Assembly (NCBI RefSeq): GCF_000731095.1
Contig: NZ_JMTZ01000022.1
Location: forward strand, 44,489 to 108,488
Direction: 5' to 3'
Source: Lysobacter antibioticus
GTDB lineage: Bacteria > Pseudomonadota > Gammaproteobacteria > Xanthomonadales > Xanthomonadaceae
Length of the DNA: 64,000 nt
The notes under the pieces were generated by a model. That model worked only from the letters and a program-made list of their open reading frames with translations. It made no database searches and was not told where the DNA came from. Each line of letters begins with the position of its first letter. Positions within the stretch are counted from its first letter, which is position 1. Shown here piece by piece: positions 35,481 to 45,072 of the stretch. The translations under genes and the position numbers were made by a program.

Positions 35481-35760
35481 CAGCCCCACCTGCTCCAAGT
35501 TTTATTTCAACCAGTCAAGATGCTGCCACCGCCCAAGTCTCGTAGTTTCACGAGCATCAGATCATTGCAGTAGAGGCCTCAAGCACGTGTCAGATGCCCT
35601 TTGGAAAGAAGTAATTGCCCATTTCATAATGGCTAGACATCTGACAGCAACTGTGGCCATGTCCTTATGACTGCATTCATTTCGTTTACGTGAAATTGGA
35701 GTGCCAGCGGCCACTCAGCTTCGCAGAAGCCCAGTCAGATCAATCTTTATGAAATACGGG

Positions 35761-35850
35761 TGGCGGAGAGAGTGGGATTCGAACCCACGGAAGGTTTAAC
35801 CCTTCGGCGGTTTTCAAGACCGCTGCCTTAAACCACTCGGCCATCTCTCC
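35761..35850 (-). tRNA. tRNA-Ser(UGA)
   Basis: On the minus strand the cloverleaf is complete: acceptor GGAGAGA paired with TCTCTCC, a long variable arm typical of class II tRNA, T-loop GGTTCGAATCC, anticodon loop CTTGAAA (anticodon TGA) and an encoded CCA end (35761-35763). A 5' half of the same gene recurs at 39753-39790. Serine tRNA genes are common integration sites. Confidence 0.96.
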
Positions 35851-35887
35851 GTTGAGGTCTTGCGGCGACGGTCCTTCGATCCGTCGC

Positions 35888-36010
35888 GGGCGGTTCCTTG
35901 CGAACCGCCCTGGGCGCCCGGTCTTGTACCGGGCGCTGGGCATTCTCTCATGTCTGCGGGAGGGCGGTTCCTTGCGAACCGCCCTGGGCGCCCGGTCTTG
36001 TACCGGGCGC
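35888..36010. repeat. Two tandem double-hairpin repeats (copies a and b)
   Basis: Copy a (35888-35936) and copy b (35962-36010) each hold two perfect 9-bp hairpins: GGGCGGTTC/GAACCGCCC with loop CTTGC, then GCGCCCGGT/ACCGGGCGC with loop CTTGT. The unit repeats with a 74-bp period and shares CATTCTCTCATGTCTGCGG after each copy. A third, diverged copy is at 39829-39877. Such palindromic double hairpins are typical of REP-like elements. Confidence 0.85.
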
Positions 36011-36376
36011 GGGGCATTCTCTCATGTCTGCGGGGCGGAAATCTCCAGCGTGCAGGCCCTTCCCTGGCTCGCCCCTCCCGGGATACGGAACTGGTCAGCC
36101 TCCAGGTCGCCATGGGCAAGCCCGTAGACTCGATCGAGGCGCATTTCTCCCGGTTTAGACGGTCCTCGGGGCCCCAGCCGCCATGAAGCACGGAGTCCAA
36201 CAGGTTCATGAGCGCTGGCTGCCCTAGCCAGCCGCATCGTCGCTACCCCATTCTTGGTCCTCCGACCCTCTCAACTGGGGGTGTGAGGCTAGCGGACGCC
36301 AGGCTAATCGCATCTCAGCCACCTGACCTCATCTTCTTCGCTGCCCCTAGCCGGTCCTCCCGAAAGAGTGGAAGCC
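36011..36376. other. Intergenic stretch between repeats and immunity gene; possible gene debris
   Basis: No supportable gene. A minus-strand frame (36022-36237) reads DRVYGLAHGDLEADQF then a terminal ISAPQT that echoes the ISAPAG end of the LysR protein at 39889, suggesting a decayed duplicate of the flank. Short GC palindromes only; no promoter recognised. Confidence 0.4.
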
Positions 36377-37291
36377 TCATCGAAAGCTTGGGTAATCCCG
36401 CCGGAGTCGCTCCTCAACCTCAATAGCCAGCGGATGCGGCACGGCGGGCTCCAACTCGCTGATGAGCGCCCACGGCTGGTCGATAAGCGGGTGCCCAGTC
36501 TCGATATACGGCAGCCCGCGCCTCCGACGAAGCGACTGCACGGCCAATAGTTCGCCTGGATACACGCAGTCGAATGACTTCTCGAATTCATAAGTCATCT
36601 TGTTCGTGCCTTCGCGGCTACGACTGATATGGAAGTCGGCAGCCCGCTGCATAGCGCTGCGAAAGGCATCGGCATTCTCCGTACGCCAAGTATCCAGAAG
36701 TCCTCGGTATTCCGGTATCAATGGAACGTACCGCCCAAAGCTTGTGTCGAGGCCGAAGGCTTCTGCCAATAGAGAAATCAGAAATGCATCGTTCGTACCC
36801 CTGCGCCATCCGTCCTTCTGGGAAGGATTGACCCGGAGGTCTTTTTCGCCCACATCGACCAGCAGTCGGGCGCAAACCTCTGCAAGATCCCAATCTCCTA
36901 ACATCACCGCGCTTGCCGCTTTCATGCTGCTCCAGAAAGCCAGGACCGGTTGATGCGAATGGGGCAGCGACAAGCTGGCTTCGGCCCGGAAATCCAGCGC
37001 CCTGAAGAAAACCGCCCGAGACATTGCCTGCGACAAGACCTGTTTGTCGTCGATCGCCGCCTTCGTGCAACACTGCATCGAATAGACGTGGGAAATTCTG
37101 TAAAGCGCGCTGATCGCCCCGCGAGGCGGCCCTGGCTTCTCAAGCTCGACCTTCAACGCGTTCAGCAGCTCATCGAGCAAGTTCCGCTTGACCATGTTGG
37201 TCTGCCACCAGAGCTCCGCGTCCTTGAAGACCTTTCCAAGAGACGGGTGCCAGCCAGGCATCGGCGGATTCTTTACGGATTTAGTTGCCAT
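36377..37291 (-). CDS. Putative immunity protein for the XVIPCD effector
   Basis: A 304-residue cytoplasmic, helical, charged protein with no signal peptide. Its ATG overlaps the effector stop codon (TGATG), so translation is coupled, as in toxin-immunity pairs. Internal segments (KRNLLDELLNALKVELEKPG, AFWSSMKAASAVMLGDWDLAE, WRTENADAFRSAMQRAADF) suggest a helical-repeat fold, possibly Imm49-like, but I could not confirm a family. The cytoplasmic location fits protection against a nuclease effector. An in-frame TTG upstream was not used. Confidence 0.65.
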   Translation of the reverse strand: MATKSVKNPPMPGWHPSLGKVFKDAELWWQTNMVKRNLLDELLNALKVELEKPGPPRGAISALYRISHVYSMQCCTKAAIDDKQVLSQAMSRAVFFRALDFRAEASLSLPHSHQPVLAFWSSMKAASAVMLGDWDLAEVCARLLVDVGEKDLRVNPSQKDGWRRGTNDAFLISLLAEAFGLDTSFGRYVPLIPEYRGLLDTWRTENADAFRSAMQRAADFHISRSREGTNKMTYEFEKSFDCVYPGELLAVQSLRRRRGLPYIETGHPLIDQPWALISELEPAVPHPLAIEVEERLRRDYPSFR

Positions 37292-39480
37292 CAAATGGTC
37301 CTAGGGCCGCCGCGGCTCGGATCGTCCGGCCCGCGTTGTTGTGCTTCTTGCTGGGCAAGAGCTTGCTGTTGATTGATCTGCTCGACTTGCACGAAATTCT
37401 TCTCGGCGGGCTCCTGAATGGCTTGCTGAGCGCTTACCCGGTTCTCGAAATGCGGCCCTCGATCGCCATGCGGCGAGTAGACCGCGAACACCGTAACTTC
37501 GCCAGTAGCAGGGGCCGTTACGATAGCGACGCTATCGACGTGTTTCGCAACAGGGTCGGCAACATGCGCGCGTAGGAGCGCGGCAGAAATGCTAGTACTT
37601 TGCTGCTCGTCCCACCGCCCATCTGCGGCAATCGCCTTGTATATCTCCTGAAAATCAGCACTGGCCCTCAAATGATCGAAGCCGGGCGACAGCTCGGCGC
37701 GCTTGTCGGGTCTGACCCACGGATCGGAAACATGACTGTCAATGCGCAGCTTATGCGAGCCCGGTTCGTTGCTTATATTGATGCGGACCCATGACGCTTC
37801 TGCGTTGAAAAGCTTCGTCTCGGGGTCGAAGGCTTCCGCCATGATTTTATCCGCGATATCGGGTAGACCATGAATCGTCCGATGCTCGGCCCATTGCCCT
37901 CGCCCATCTATGGCTCTTTGCAGTCTTACCCTGATGAATTCGCCCGGGTCGTCGATGTTCTGCGCGCTTGCCTTACCCTGGACGGACGTCTTTACCTCAA
38001 AGAACTCAAGTCTATCGGTATCCGGATGCCGCCCAACGATGTCGATGCCCTGCCCGGATTTGTTCTTGATCGACACGATATCGGTGTAGCCGAGCTCCAC
38101 CATCTTGTGCGTCTGTATGGCTTCGCCGATGTCGCCAATATGCTTCCGGCTGAGCGTAGTGAGATCGACGCCCTTGAGGCTGTGGTCCAACGCCTCCTGA
38201 AACTTGATCTTCCCCTCGAAAACCGTCTTGTCGAGCTTGGCGACCTCGCCCAGCTCCCTCGGGGTGAGTTGGCCGCTGCGCAGCAGCCCCTCGACGTTAT
38301 CGGTCTGGTGCGCGGCCCGTATCAGCTGCTCGAGGTTGCCCTGATCCCGTGCCCGCTCGACCAGGCCCTCGATCATTCCGCTGGCACCGCGGCCGGCCAT
38401 GCCGCCTTGCTTCAGGTCACGATTGGCCTCGGCGAGCGTCTCGCCCAGTTCCCTGACCTGCTCCCCTGTGCGCGCGATCCTGCCGGCGTCCTCAGTCAGC
38501 GTACGAGCGCCCTTGCCTAGTTCGTCGGCCTTGCCGAGCACCTGGATGTCGTGCGGGACGACGCGCACCACCTCGCCGAGCTTCGTCAGCTCGACCGCAT
38601 GCTCGGGTACTACCGCGTCGATCGCATGGACCGCCTTGCCGAACTTGCCCAGCTTGGTGACCGGAACGAAGCTGGCGACGAGTTCGACACCGATGACGCC
38701 GGCGGCACCCCCAAGGTACTCCGCCTCCTTGCCGCGGGCCTGGGCTTCCTTGAGGCCTTTGTCCCACTTCTCCATCGCATCGGAGGCGGCGCGCTGCGCG
38801 TCCGTTTTCGGCTTGCTCGGGTCGTCGATGACATCGGCCGCGTACATCGTGGCCATGCCGACGACCATCTTCCGATAGCTCGGGTCGCTCACCATGCGAT
38901 CCGCCATCCGGGCCAGATCGACGAAATCCCCAAGCGTGTCCGCCGTATGCGTTATCGCCCCGCGAGCGAAGCCCGTTTGTGCCTGCGTGCCGGTCAGAAC
39001 GTACGAAGCGGCATTGGCCGCGGCCTGCTCCGTCGCCGATCTCTGCGGGTCGTTGGCGATGCCTTTGAGGCGCTGTTGGCCGTTGGCGAGCAGGTCGCTG
39101 AGGGCTTGGTCGGCCTCTTTGAATCGCTTGGCGGCCTCATCGCGCACGGCCGCGGTGGCCTCGGCGAGCCGTTCTCCCTGCCTTTCCACGAAGGTGTCGG
39201 TGATGTTGGCCGCGTCGAGGGCTTCGGCGAACCTCCGCTTCTCGGCGGGTGTGTCGAGTTTCTTCTCGATCGCGTCGAGAAAGCTGTCCCGGTTCGCTCT
39301 CAGCGCCGGGCTGCGTTGCAAGTCGTTGACTAGCGCTGCGGCATCTACACCACCGACCCGTTGATTCCTTAGTACTAAACGCTGCGCCTCGAAGTCGAGC
39401 GGGTTCGGGCGGCCTTCGGCGTCTGTTGCAGCCAGCAGCGCAGCGATATCGCGGGTGTCCACCCGTTGGGAAGTAGCCAT
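37291..39480 (-). CDS. Putative type IV secretion effector with nuclease core and XVIPCD tail
   Basis: A 729-residue protein, predicted antibacterial effector (X-Tfe). Residues 1-440 are a helical carrier region with a small hydrophobic patch (LGGAAGVIGVELVASFVPV). Residues about 445-500 contain a PD-(D/E)xK-like core: Glu453 in DIGEAIQ, Asp480 in GIDIVGR, then Glu495 and Lys497 in FFEVKTS. Residues about 600-720 carry the XVIPCD features: HVDSVAIVTAPATGEVTVFAV, then a Gln-rich end (QVEQINQQQALAQQEAQQRG), the module bound by VirD4 in the Xanthomonadales antibacterial type IV system. AAGGA precedes ATG 39480. The T4SS itself is not in this window. Confidence 0.82.
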   Translation of the reverse strand: MATSQRVDTRDIAALLAATDAEGRPNPLDFEAQRLVLRNQRVGGVDAAALVNDLQRSPALRANRDSFLDAIEKKLDTPAEKRRFAEALDAANITDTFVERQGERLAEATAAVRDEAAKRFKEADQALSDLLANGQQRLKGIANDPQRSATEQAAANAASYVLTGTQAQTGFARGAITHTADTLGDFVDLARMADRMVSDPSYRKMVVGMATMYAADVIDDPSKPKTDAQRAASDAMEKWDKGLKEAQARGKEAEYLGGAAGVIGVELVASFVPVTKLGKFGKAVHAIDAVVPEHAVELTKLGEVVRVVPHDIQVLGKADELGKGARTLTEDAGRIARTGEQVRELGETLAEANRDLKQGGMAGRGASGMIEGLVERARDQGNLEQLIRAAHQTDNVEGLLRSGQLTPRELGEVAKLDKTVFEGKIKFQEALDHSLKGVDLTTLSRKHIGDIGEAIQTHKMVELGYTDIVSIKNKSGQGIDIVGRHPDTDRLEFFEVKTSVQGKASAQNIDDPGEFIRVRLQRAIDGRGQWAEHRTIHGLPDIADKIMAEAFDPETKLFNAEASWVRINISNEPGSHKLRIDSHVSDPWVRPDKRAELSPGFDHLRASADFQEIYKAIAADGRWDEQQSTSISAALLRAHVADPVAKHVDSVAIVTAPATGEVTVFAVYSPHGDRGPHFENRVSAQQAIQEPAEKNFVQVEQINQQQALAQQEAQQRGPDDPSRGGPRTI

Positions 39481-39752
39481 TGAATATCCTTATTCAGTTG
39501 ACGTGATACGGAGAACAGCTTATCCGCCGAGACGATCCAAAGCATCAAGGCGGTCCATCCGATGAACGTCATGAGCATGGTTTCCGTGCCATCGGGCCGT
39601 CTACATATGTGCTCTCAGCCTGAAGTGCGTGAACAACTCGGCAGGCAGACTGACAGCGCAACTTTCAGTTACGCAAAAGCGCTAATGGTCGAAATCGAAC
39701 GGCACCTGGATGATTGGTTCGCCTGTTTGCAGCCAGCATGGCCATTGCATGG

Positions 39753-39790
39753 TTCAAGACTGCTGCCTTGAACCGGTCGGCCATCTCTCC
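39753..39790 (-). pseudogene. Decayed 5' half of tRNA-Ser
   Basis: Matches the first 38 bases of the tRNA-Ser gene (35813-35850) at 34 of 38 positions by eye, from acceptor strand through the anticodon. The similarity continues into the flank, including the double-hairpin repeat. It lacks the 3' half, so it cannot make a tRNA. Confidence 0.85.
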
Positions 39791-39828
39791 ACTAACGTCT
39801 TACTGCGACGGTCTTTGGAATCCGTCGC

Positions 39829-39877
39829 GGGCGGTTCCTTGCGAACCGCCTTGCGCGCCCGGTCTTGCGCCGGGCGC
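39829..39877. repeat. Double-hairpin repeat, copy c (diverged)
   Basis: Same order of palindromes as copies a and b at 35888-36010: GGCGGTTC/GAACCGCC, then GCGCCCGG/CCGGGCGC. The second hairpin differs in loop sequence. It follows the tRNA-Ser fragment at the same spacing as copy a follows the intact tRNA gene. Confidence 0.8.
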
Positions 39878-39888
39878 GTGGCACTCAT

Positions 39889-40899
39889 TCACCCCGCCGG
39901 GGCGGAAATCTTCACCGACTTGTCGTGCTTCTTGTCGTGACGGGCGATGCCGTCGGGGCACGGGATGCCCTTGATGTCGCTGCACTGCAGGCGCGCGGAC
40001 TCGACCAGGGACGGGGCCTTTTCGGCCAGGAAGTCGATGAACACGCGCACCGCCGGCAGCAGGCCGCGGCGCGAGGCGAACACAGCATGGAAGATGCCCT
40101 GCGGCAGGCGCCAGTTCGGCAGCACCACTTCCAGGTCGCCGCGGCGCACGGCTTCGGCGCAGACGGTCTCGGGCAGCAGGGTGATGCCGACGCCCTGCTC
40201 GGCCAGCGCCATCAGCATCGGGAAGTCGAAGCCCATCACCCGCGGCTTGAGTTCGACCCGGCGCACTTCGCCGTCGGGGCCGTGCAGTTCCCAGCGCTGG
40301 CGTGCGTCGTCTTCGCTGATGCTCAGGGTGACGTGGTCGGACAGTTCGTCGGGGTTGCTCGGGCGGCCCATGCGGGTCAGGTACTTCGGGCTGGCGACCA
40401 GCAGTTCCTGGATCTGGCCGAAGCTGCGCATCACCAGGCTGCCGTCGTCGTCGAGCTTGGAACGCACGCGCAGGGCCACGTCGACGCCTTCGTTGATGAT
40501 GTCGACGCGGCGGTTGCTGACGTTCAACTGCACCCGCACCTGCGGGTATTTGGCGAGGAATTCGGGCAGCAGCTTGGGGATCTGCTGCTGGGCCAGGCCG
40601 ACCGGCACGCTGACCCGGATCACGCCACGCGGCTCGGCGCTGAGGCGATCGACGACTTCGCGGGCGGCCTGGGCCTCGGCCAGCATCGATTGCGCATGGC
40701 GGTAGACGCTGTTGCCGACTTCGGTGACGGCGAAGCGGCGGGTGGAACGCTGCAGCAGGCGCACGCCCAGGTCGGTCTCGAGCTGACTGATGCGGCGGCT
40801 GAGGCGCGACTTCGGAATGCCCAGCGCGCGTTCGGCGGCGGCGAAGCCGGCGTGGTCGACGACCATCGCGAAGTAATACAGGTCGTTCAAATCGTGCAT
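39889..40899 (-). CDS. LysR-family regulator divergent from azoR
   Basis: A 336-residue LysR protein: HTH at residues 1-62 (FAAAERALGIPKSRLSRRISQLE), then the regulatory domain with the conserved RRVDIINEGVDVALRV region. The C-terminus has an extra Lys/His-rich tail (GIARHDKKHDKSVKISAPAG) whose last codons merge with the repeat region. It is divergent from azoR with a palindromic operator between them (40907-40922), the classical layout, so it probably controls azoR in response to quinone or electrophile stress. The effector molecule is unknown. Confidence 0.9.
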   Translation of the reverse strand: MHDLNDLYYFAMVVDHAGFAAAERALGIPKSRLSRRISQLETDLGVRLLQRSTRRFAVTEVGNSVYRHAQSMLAEAQAAREVVDRLSAEPRGVIRVSVPVGLAQQQIPKLLPEFLAKYPQVRVQLNVSNRRVDIINEGVDVALRVRSKLDDDGSLVMRSFGQIQELLVASPKYLTRMGRPSNPDELSDHVTLSISEDDARQRWELHGPDGEVRRVELKPRVMGFDFPMLMALAEQGVGITLLPETVCAEAVRRGDLEVVLPNWRLPQGIFHAVFASRRGLLPAVRVFIDFLAEKAPSLVESARLQCSDIKGIPCPDGIARHDKKHDKSVKISAPAG

Positions 40900-40906
40900 G
40901 ACGATA

Positions 40907-40922
40907 GTTCCAATATTAGAAC
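40907..40922. promoter_or_regulatory. LysR operator between the LysR gene and azoR
   Basis: GTTCCAATATTAGAAC is a 16-bp palindrome with one mismatched pair. It has the T-N11-A core and dyad shape of LysR-type binding sites and sits 8 bp upstream of the LysR start. It probably also overlaps the azoR promoter region. Confidence 0.65.
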
Positions 40923-41030
40923 AATAAGTGACATTGAAGCATCTTTATCCCACCAAAGCAACGATACAGACTTTGCTCCAACGCGGCGACGCCCGCTTTA
41001 CCGGCTCCGACCGAGCCACCGAGGTCCACC

Positions 41031-41609
41031 ATGAAGCTGTTGCATATCGATTCGAGCGCCCTGGGCGCCAATTCCGTGACCCGTGAGCTTAGCGCGGCGG
41101 TGGCGGCGCGTTGGCAGGACGAGGTGCCGGGCCTGACGATCGACTACCGCGACCTGGATGCCGACCCGATCCCGCATCTTACCGGCCGTTCGCTGGCCAA
41201 GGCCGATCCGGCCGAAGCCGAGGAGTCAGAGCGCATCCTGCAACAATTCCTGGCGGCCGACGTGATTGTCCTTGGCGCTCCGATGTACAACTTCGGCATT
41301 CCTTCGACCCTGAAGGCCTGGGTCGACCGCATCGCGGTCGCCGGCAAGACCTTCCGCTACACCGAGAAGGGTCCGGAGGGTCTGGCGACCGGCAAGCGCG
41401 CGATCGTGGTCAGCGGCCGCGGCGGTTTCCACACCGATGCGCCGAGCGATTTCCAAGAGGCCTACCTGCGTCACGTACTCGCATTCATCGGCGTGACGAA
41501 TGTCGAGTTCGTGCGAGCGGAAGGTGTGGCCTACTCACCTCAGCATCGTGCCGACGCGCTCGCTGCGGCGCACGCATCGATTCCATTGCCGTTGCGTCGG
41601 GCCGCGTAA
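41031..41609 (+). CDS. azoR: FMN-dependent NADH-azoreductase
   Basis: A 192-residue flavodoxin-fold oxidoreductase reducing quinones and azo compounds with NADH. Family marks: MKLLHIDSSALGANSVTREL (phosphate-binding loop), APMYNFGIPSTLKAWVDRI and VVSGRGGFHT. Length fits the AzoR family. A terminator follows. The upstream palindrome and divergent LysR gene indicate inducible expression. Confidence 0.93.
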   Translation: MKLLHIDSSALGANSVTRELSAAVAARWQDEVPGLTIDYRDLDADPIPHLTGRSLAKADPAEAEESERILQQFLAADVIVLGAPMYNFGIPSTLKAWVDRIAVAGKTFRYTEKGPEGLATGKRAIVVSGRGGFHTDAPSDFQEAYLRHVLAFIGVTNVEFVRAEGVAYSPQHRADALAAAHASIPLPLRRAA

Positions 41610-41683
41610 GTCTTCGCGATCGAGTCTGCCCCGCCCAACCGTGTAGCTCCAAGTCCGACGCTTCCTCCCCCCGCGTCGGAATT

Positions 41684-41713
41684 AGCCGGGTCCTGACAGG
41701 CCCGGCTTTTTTC
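41684..41713 (+). terminator. azoR terminator
   Basis: AGCCGGG (41684-41690) and CCCGGCT (41701-41707) form the stem, with further partial CCTG/CAGG pairing inside. A six-T tract follows. Confidence 0.85.
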
Positions 41714-41746
41714 TTGCGCGATCGAAACGCAAGCAGCCCGGAAAGA

Positions 41747-42130
41747 TCAGGGCGCGGCGGGAGTGGTGACGACGTCGCCGCGTGCCCGCACAACTAACCA
41801 CCGACTCAAACAATGACTGACGCCCAACGCGACCAGCCCGCCGACCGGCATGGCGATGAACATCATCAGCCACGGCAGCCCCTGGAAGTCGCCGGTGAGG
41901 TAGGACGGGACGTACATGGTCAGCCAGAGTGCGCCGAACCCCACCGCGCTGCCGACGATCACGCCGACCGCGGCGCGCCCGGCCACACCCCAGCCCGACA
42001 GCGGCGCGGGGCGTTTGCGGTTGCGGCCGATCAACATCGCGTACTGCAGGACGAAGAAGCCGACGAAGGCCGGGCCGACCATCGTCGCGACGGTCAGGTA
42101 GTAGTCGAGTGCTTCCGTGTCGAGGGTCAT
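41747..42130 (-). CDS. Small membrane protein
   Basis: A 127-residue protein with three or four helices (YLTVATMVGPAFVGFFVLQ, AVGVIVGSAVGFGALWLTMYV, LPWLMMFIAMPVGGLVALGV). ATG 42130 has GGAAGG upstream; ATG 42145 is a less likely alternative. No family recognised. It lies just downstream of serS on the same strand. Confidence 0.7.
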   Translation of the reverse strand: MTLDTEALDYYLTVATMVGPAFVGFFVLQYAMLIGRNRKRPAPLSGWGVAGRAAVGVIVGSAVGFGALWLTMYVPSYLTGDFQGLPWLMMFIAMPVGGLVALGVSHCLSRWLVVRARGDVVTTPAAP

Positions 42131-42161
42131 GCGCTTGCCTTCCATGCGGCGCGATGGCCGG

Positions 42162-43490
<1,329 letters not shown>

Positions 43491-43647
43491 TTATCGCGTC
43501 ACTCGGCGGTTTTCGCGAACCTTGCGCTTGCCGGAGACGGCGGATCGGCGCCGGATCGAGGACGCAATAGGGGGCGATCGGGGTCCGCGGAGGACGCTTT
43601 CGGGCATTTCGTTGCAGAATGCGGCCCAACGCATATTCGGACCGCCC

Positions 43648-44316
43648 ATGTCGACCACGCCCCCCGCTCCGTCGCGCCGCTCCTTCGATTTCGCCGCCTG
43701 GCGCCCTTCGGGCAAGGCCTGGCTGTTGGTGTTGGGGGCCTTCGCCGTCGGCCTGGGGCTGTTCGCATGGGTGTGGTCGAGCAACCGCAATAACAGCGAC
43801 GACTTCTACCGTGCCGACGGCGCGCTGCCGGCCGGCACCACGCCGCAGTACGCGCCCTTGCCGGCGCCGGCCGGGGCCGGCGGCGACGGTGTCGCCCCGT
43901 CTGCACAGCAAGCGCCGCAGGCCGCGGCGCCCGGCCAGGACGAAGAGCGCGCCGAGTTGGTCGAAAACCCGAACCCGCCGGCACCGCCGCAAACCATGCC
44001 GAGTGCGCCGCCGGCCGCGCCTGCCGCTTCCACCGCCGCGCAGACGCCGGCCACGCCGCTGCCCGGCAACCGCCCGCCGCAGTACCCGGCGCAGGCCCTG
44101 CGCCGCGGCGAAGGCGGCACGGTGCGGATCCGGGTGACGGTCGACGAACAGGGTTCGTCGGGCGATGTGCAGATCGTCGAAGGCAGCGGCTCGCGTTTGC
44201 TCGATCGCGCGGCGGTGTCCGCCGTGCGCCAGTGGCGCTTCCGCCCGGCGATGCGCAACGGCCGTCCGGTCGCCGATGCGGTGATCGTGCCGATCACCTT
44301 CAACGCTAACCAGTGA
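43648..44316 (+). CDS. TonB-family energy transducer
   Basis: A 222-residue inner-membrane protein: one helix (WLLVLGAFAVGLGLFAWVW, about 23-42), a long Pro/Ala-rich periplasmic spacer, and a C-terminal TonB domain (about 145-220) with PPQYPAQALRRGEGGTVRIR, a YP box, and SAVRQWRFRPAMRNGRPV. ATG 43648 begins the protein properly; the frame upstream to 43471 is not conserved in character. No exbB/exbD nearby. Confidence 0.85.
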   Translation: MSTTPPAPSRRSFDFAAWRPSGKAWLLVLGAFAVGLGLFAWVWSSNRNNSDDFYRADGALPAGTTPQYAPLPAPAGAGGDGVAPSAQQAPQAAAPGQDEERAELVENPNPPAPPQTMPSAPPAAPAASTAAQTPATPLPGNRPPQYPAQALRRGEGGTVRIRVTVDEQGSSGDVQIVEGSGSRLLDRAAVSAVRQWRFRPAMRNGRPVADAVIVPITFNANQ

Positions 44317-44451
44317 TCGGCGTCTTGTAATCCGTGGCCTGCCTGTCGCTCGCCTGAATCTTCTTTACCTTCCGTTCACCGCTGGCTAACGACCGCGCTT
44401 GGAAGCTCGGCGCTCGGTCGCGCCCCCGGGACCGCAGAAAGGAGGCCAAAA

Positions 44452-45072
44452 ATGAGCGTTGCATCACATCCATTGGACCCGAATAGCCACGATTTCGAGG
44501 CCACGCCGGCCCCCGAGGCCGATGCGATCGAAGTCGCACCGAGTTCCACCGGTCTGTGGTTGCTGCTGCTCCTGCTCGGTGCCACTTTCATGGGCTGGTA
44601 CTACTACGGCAAGCGTCCGCCGGCGCCGCCGCCGGCCCCGGCGATGCCGCTGGTGATCGTCCCGCCGATCGAGCGCAACGCAGTCGCCGAAGCGACGCCC
44701 AGCATCGCGCGCAAGACCGCCGTTACAGCGGCCGCCGCCGAAACCTCGGCGAAACCGGTGACCGAAGCTACGGCGAAGATCGACCCGCCGCGTTCGACCG
44801 AGGCATTGCCCTTGGCCGCCGACAATGCCGCACCGCGCTACCCGGCCGGCGCCTTGCGCCGCGGCGAAGGCGGCACCGTGGTCCTGCGCGTCAACGTCGG
44901 CGCCGACGGCCTGCCCGAAGAAGTCGAGGTCGCGCGCCACAGCGGTTCGCGCGAACTCGACCGCGCCGCCCTGGTCGCGGTGCGCGATTGGCGCTTCCGC
45001 CCGGCGACCCGCGACGGCCGCGAAGTGGCCTCGGTGGTGGAGCAGCCGGTGGAGTTCAAGCCGCGTCAATGA
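44452..45072 (+). CDS. TonB-family energy transducer
   Basis: A 206-residue TonB-like protein with one membrane helix (LWLLLLLLGATFMGWYYYG), a spacer, and a C-terminal TonB domain (RYPAGALRRGEGGTVVLRV, ALVAVRDWRFRPATRDGREV) closely like that of the preceding gene. The pair probably arose by tandem duplication. A strong AAGGAGG ribosome-binding site precedes ATG 44452. Downstream lies a tandem repeat starting at its stop codon, then a terminator. Confidence 0.85.
   Translation: MSVASHPLDPNSHDFEATPAPEADAIEVAPSSTGLWLLLLLLGATFMGWYYYGKRPPAPPPAPAMPLVIVPPIERNAVAEATPSIARKTAVTAAAAETSAKPVTEATAKIDPPRSTEALPLAADNAAPRYPAGALRRGEGGTVVLRVNVGADGLPEEVEVARHSGSRELDRAALVAVRDWRFRPATRDGREVASVVEQPVEFKPRQ

Noticed and set aside
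39562..39771. Small plus-strand ORF (69 aa) beyond the effector
   Set aside because: It runs into the tRNA-Ser fragment and has no ribosome-binding site or recognisable sequence.
33485..39888. Prophage or integrative element with its own integrase
   Set aside because: No integrase, capsid, replication or conjugation gene is present; only repeats and cargo-like genes.
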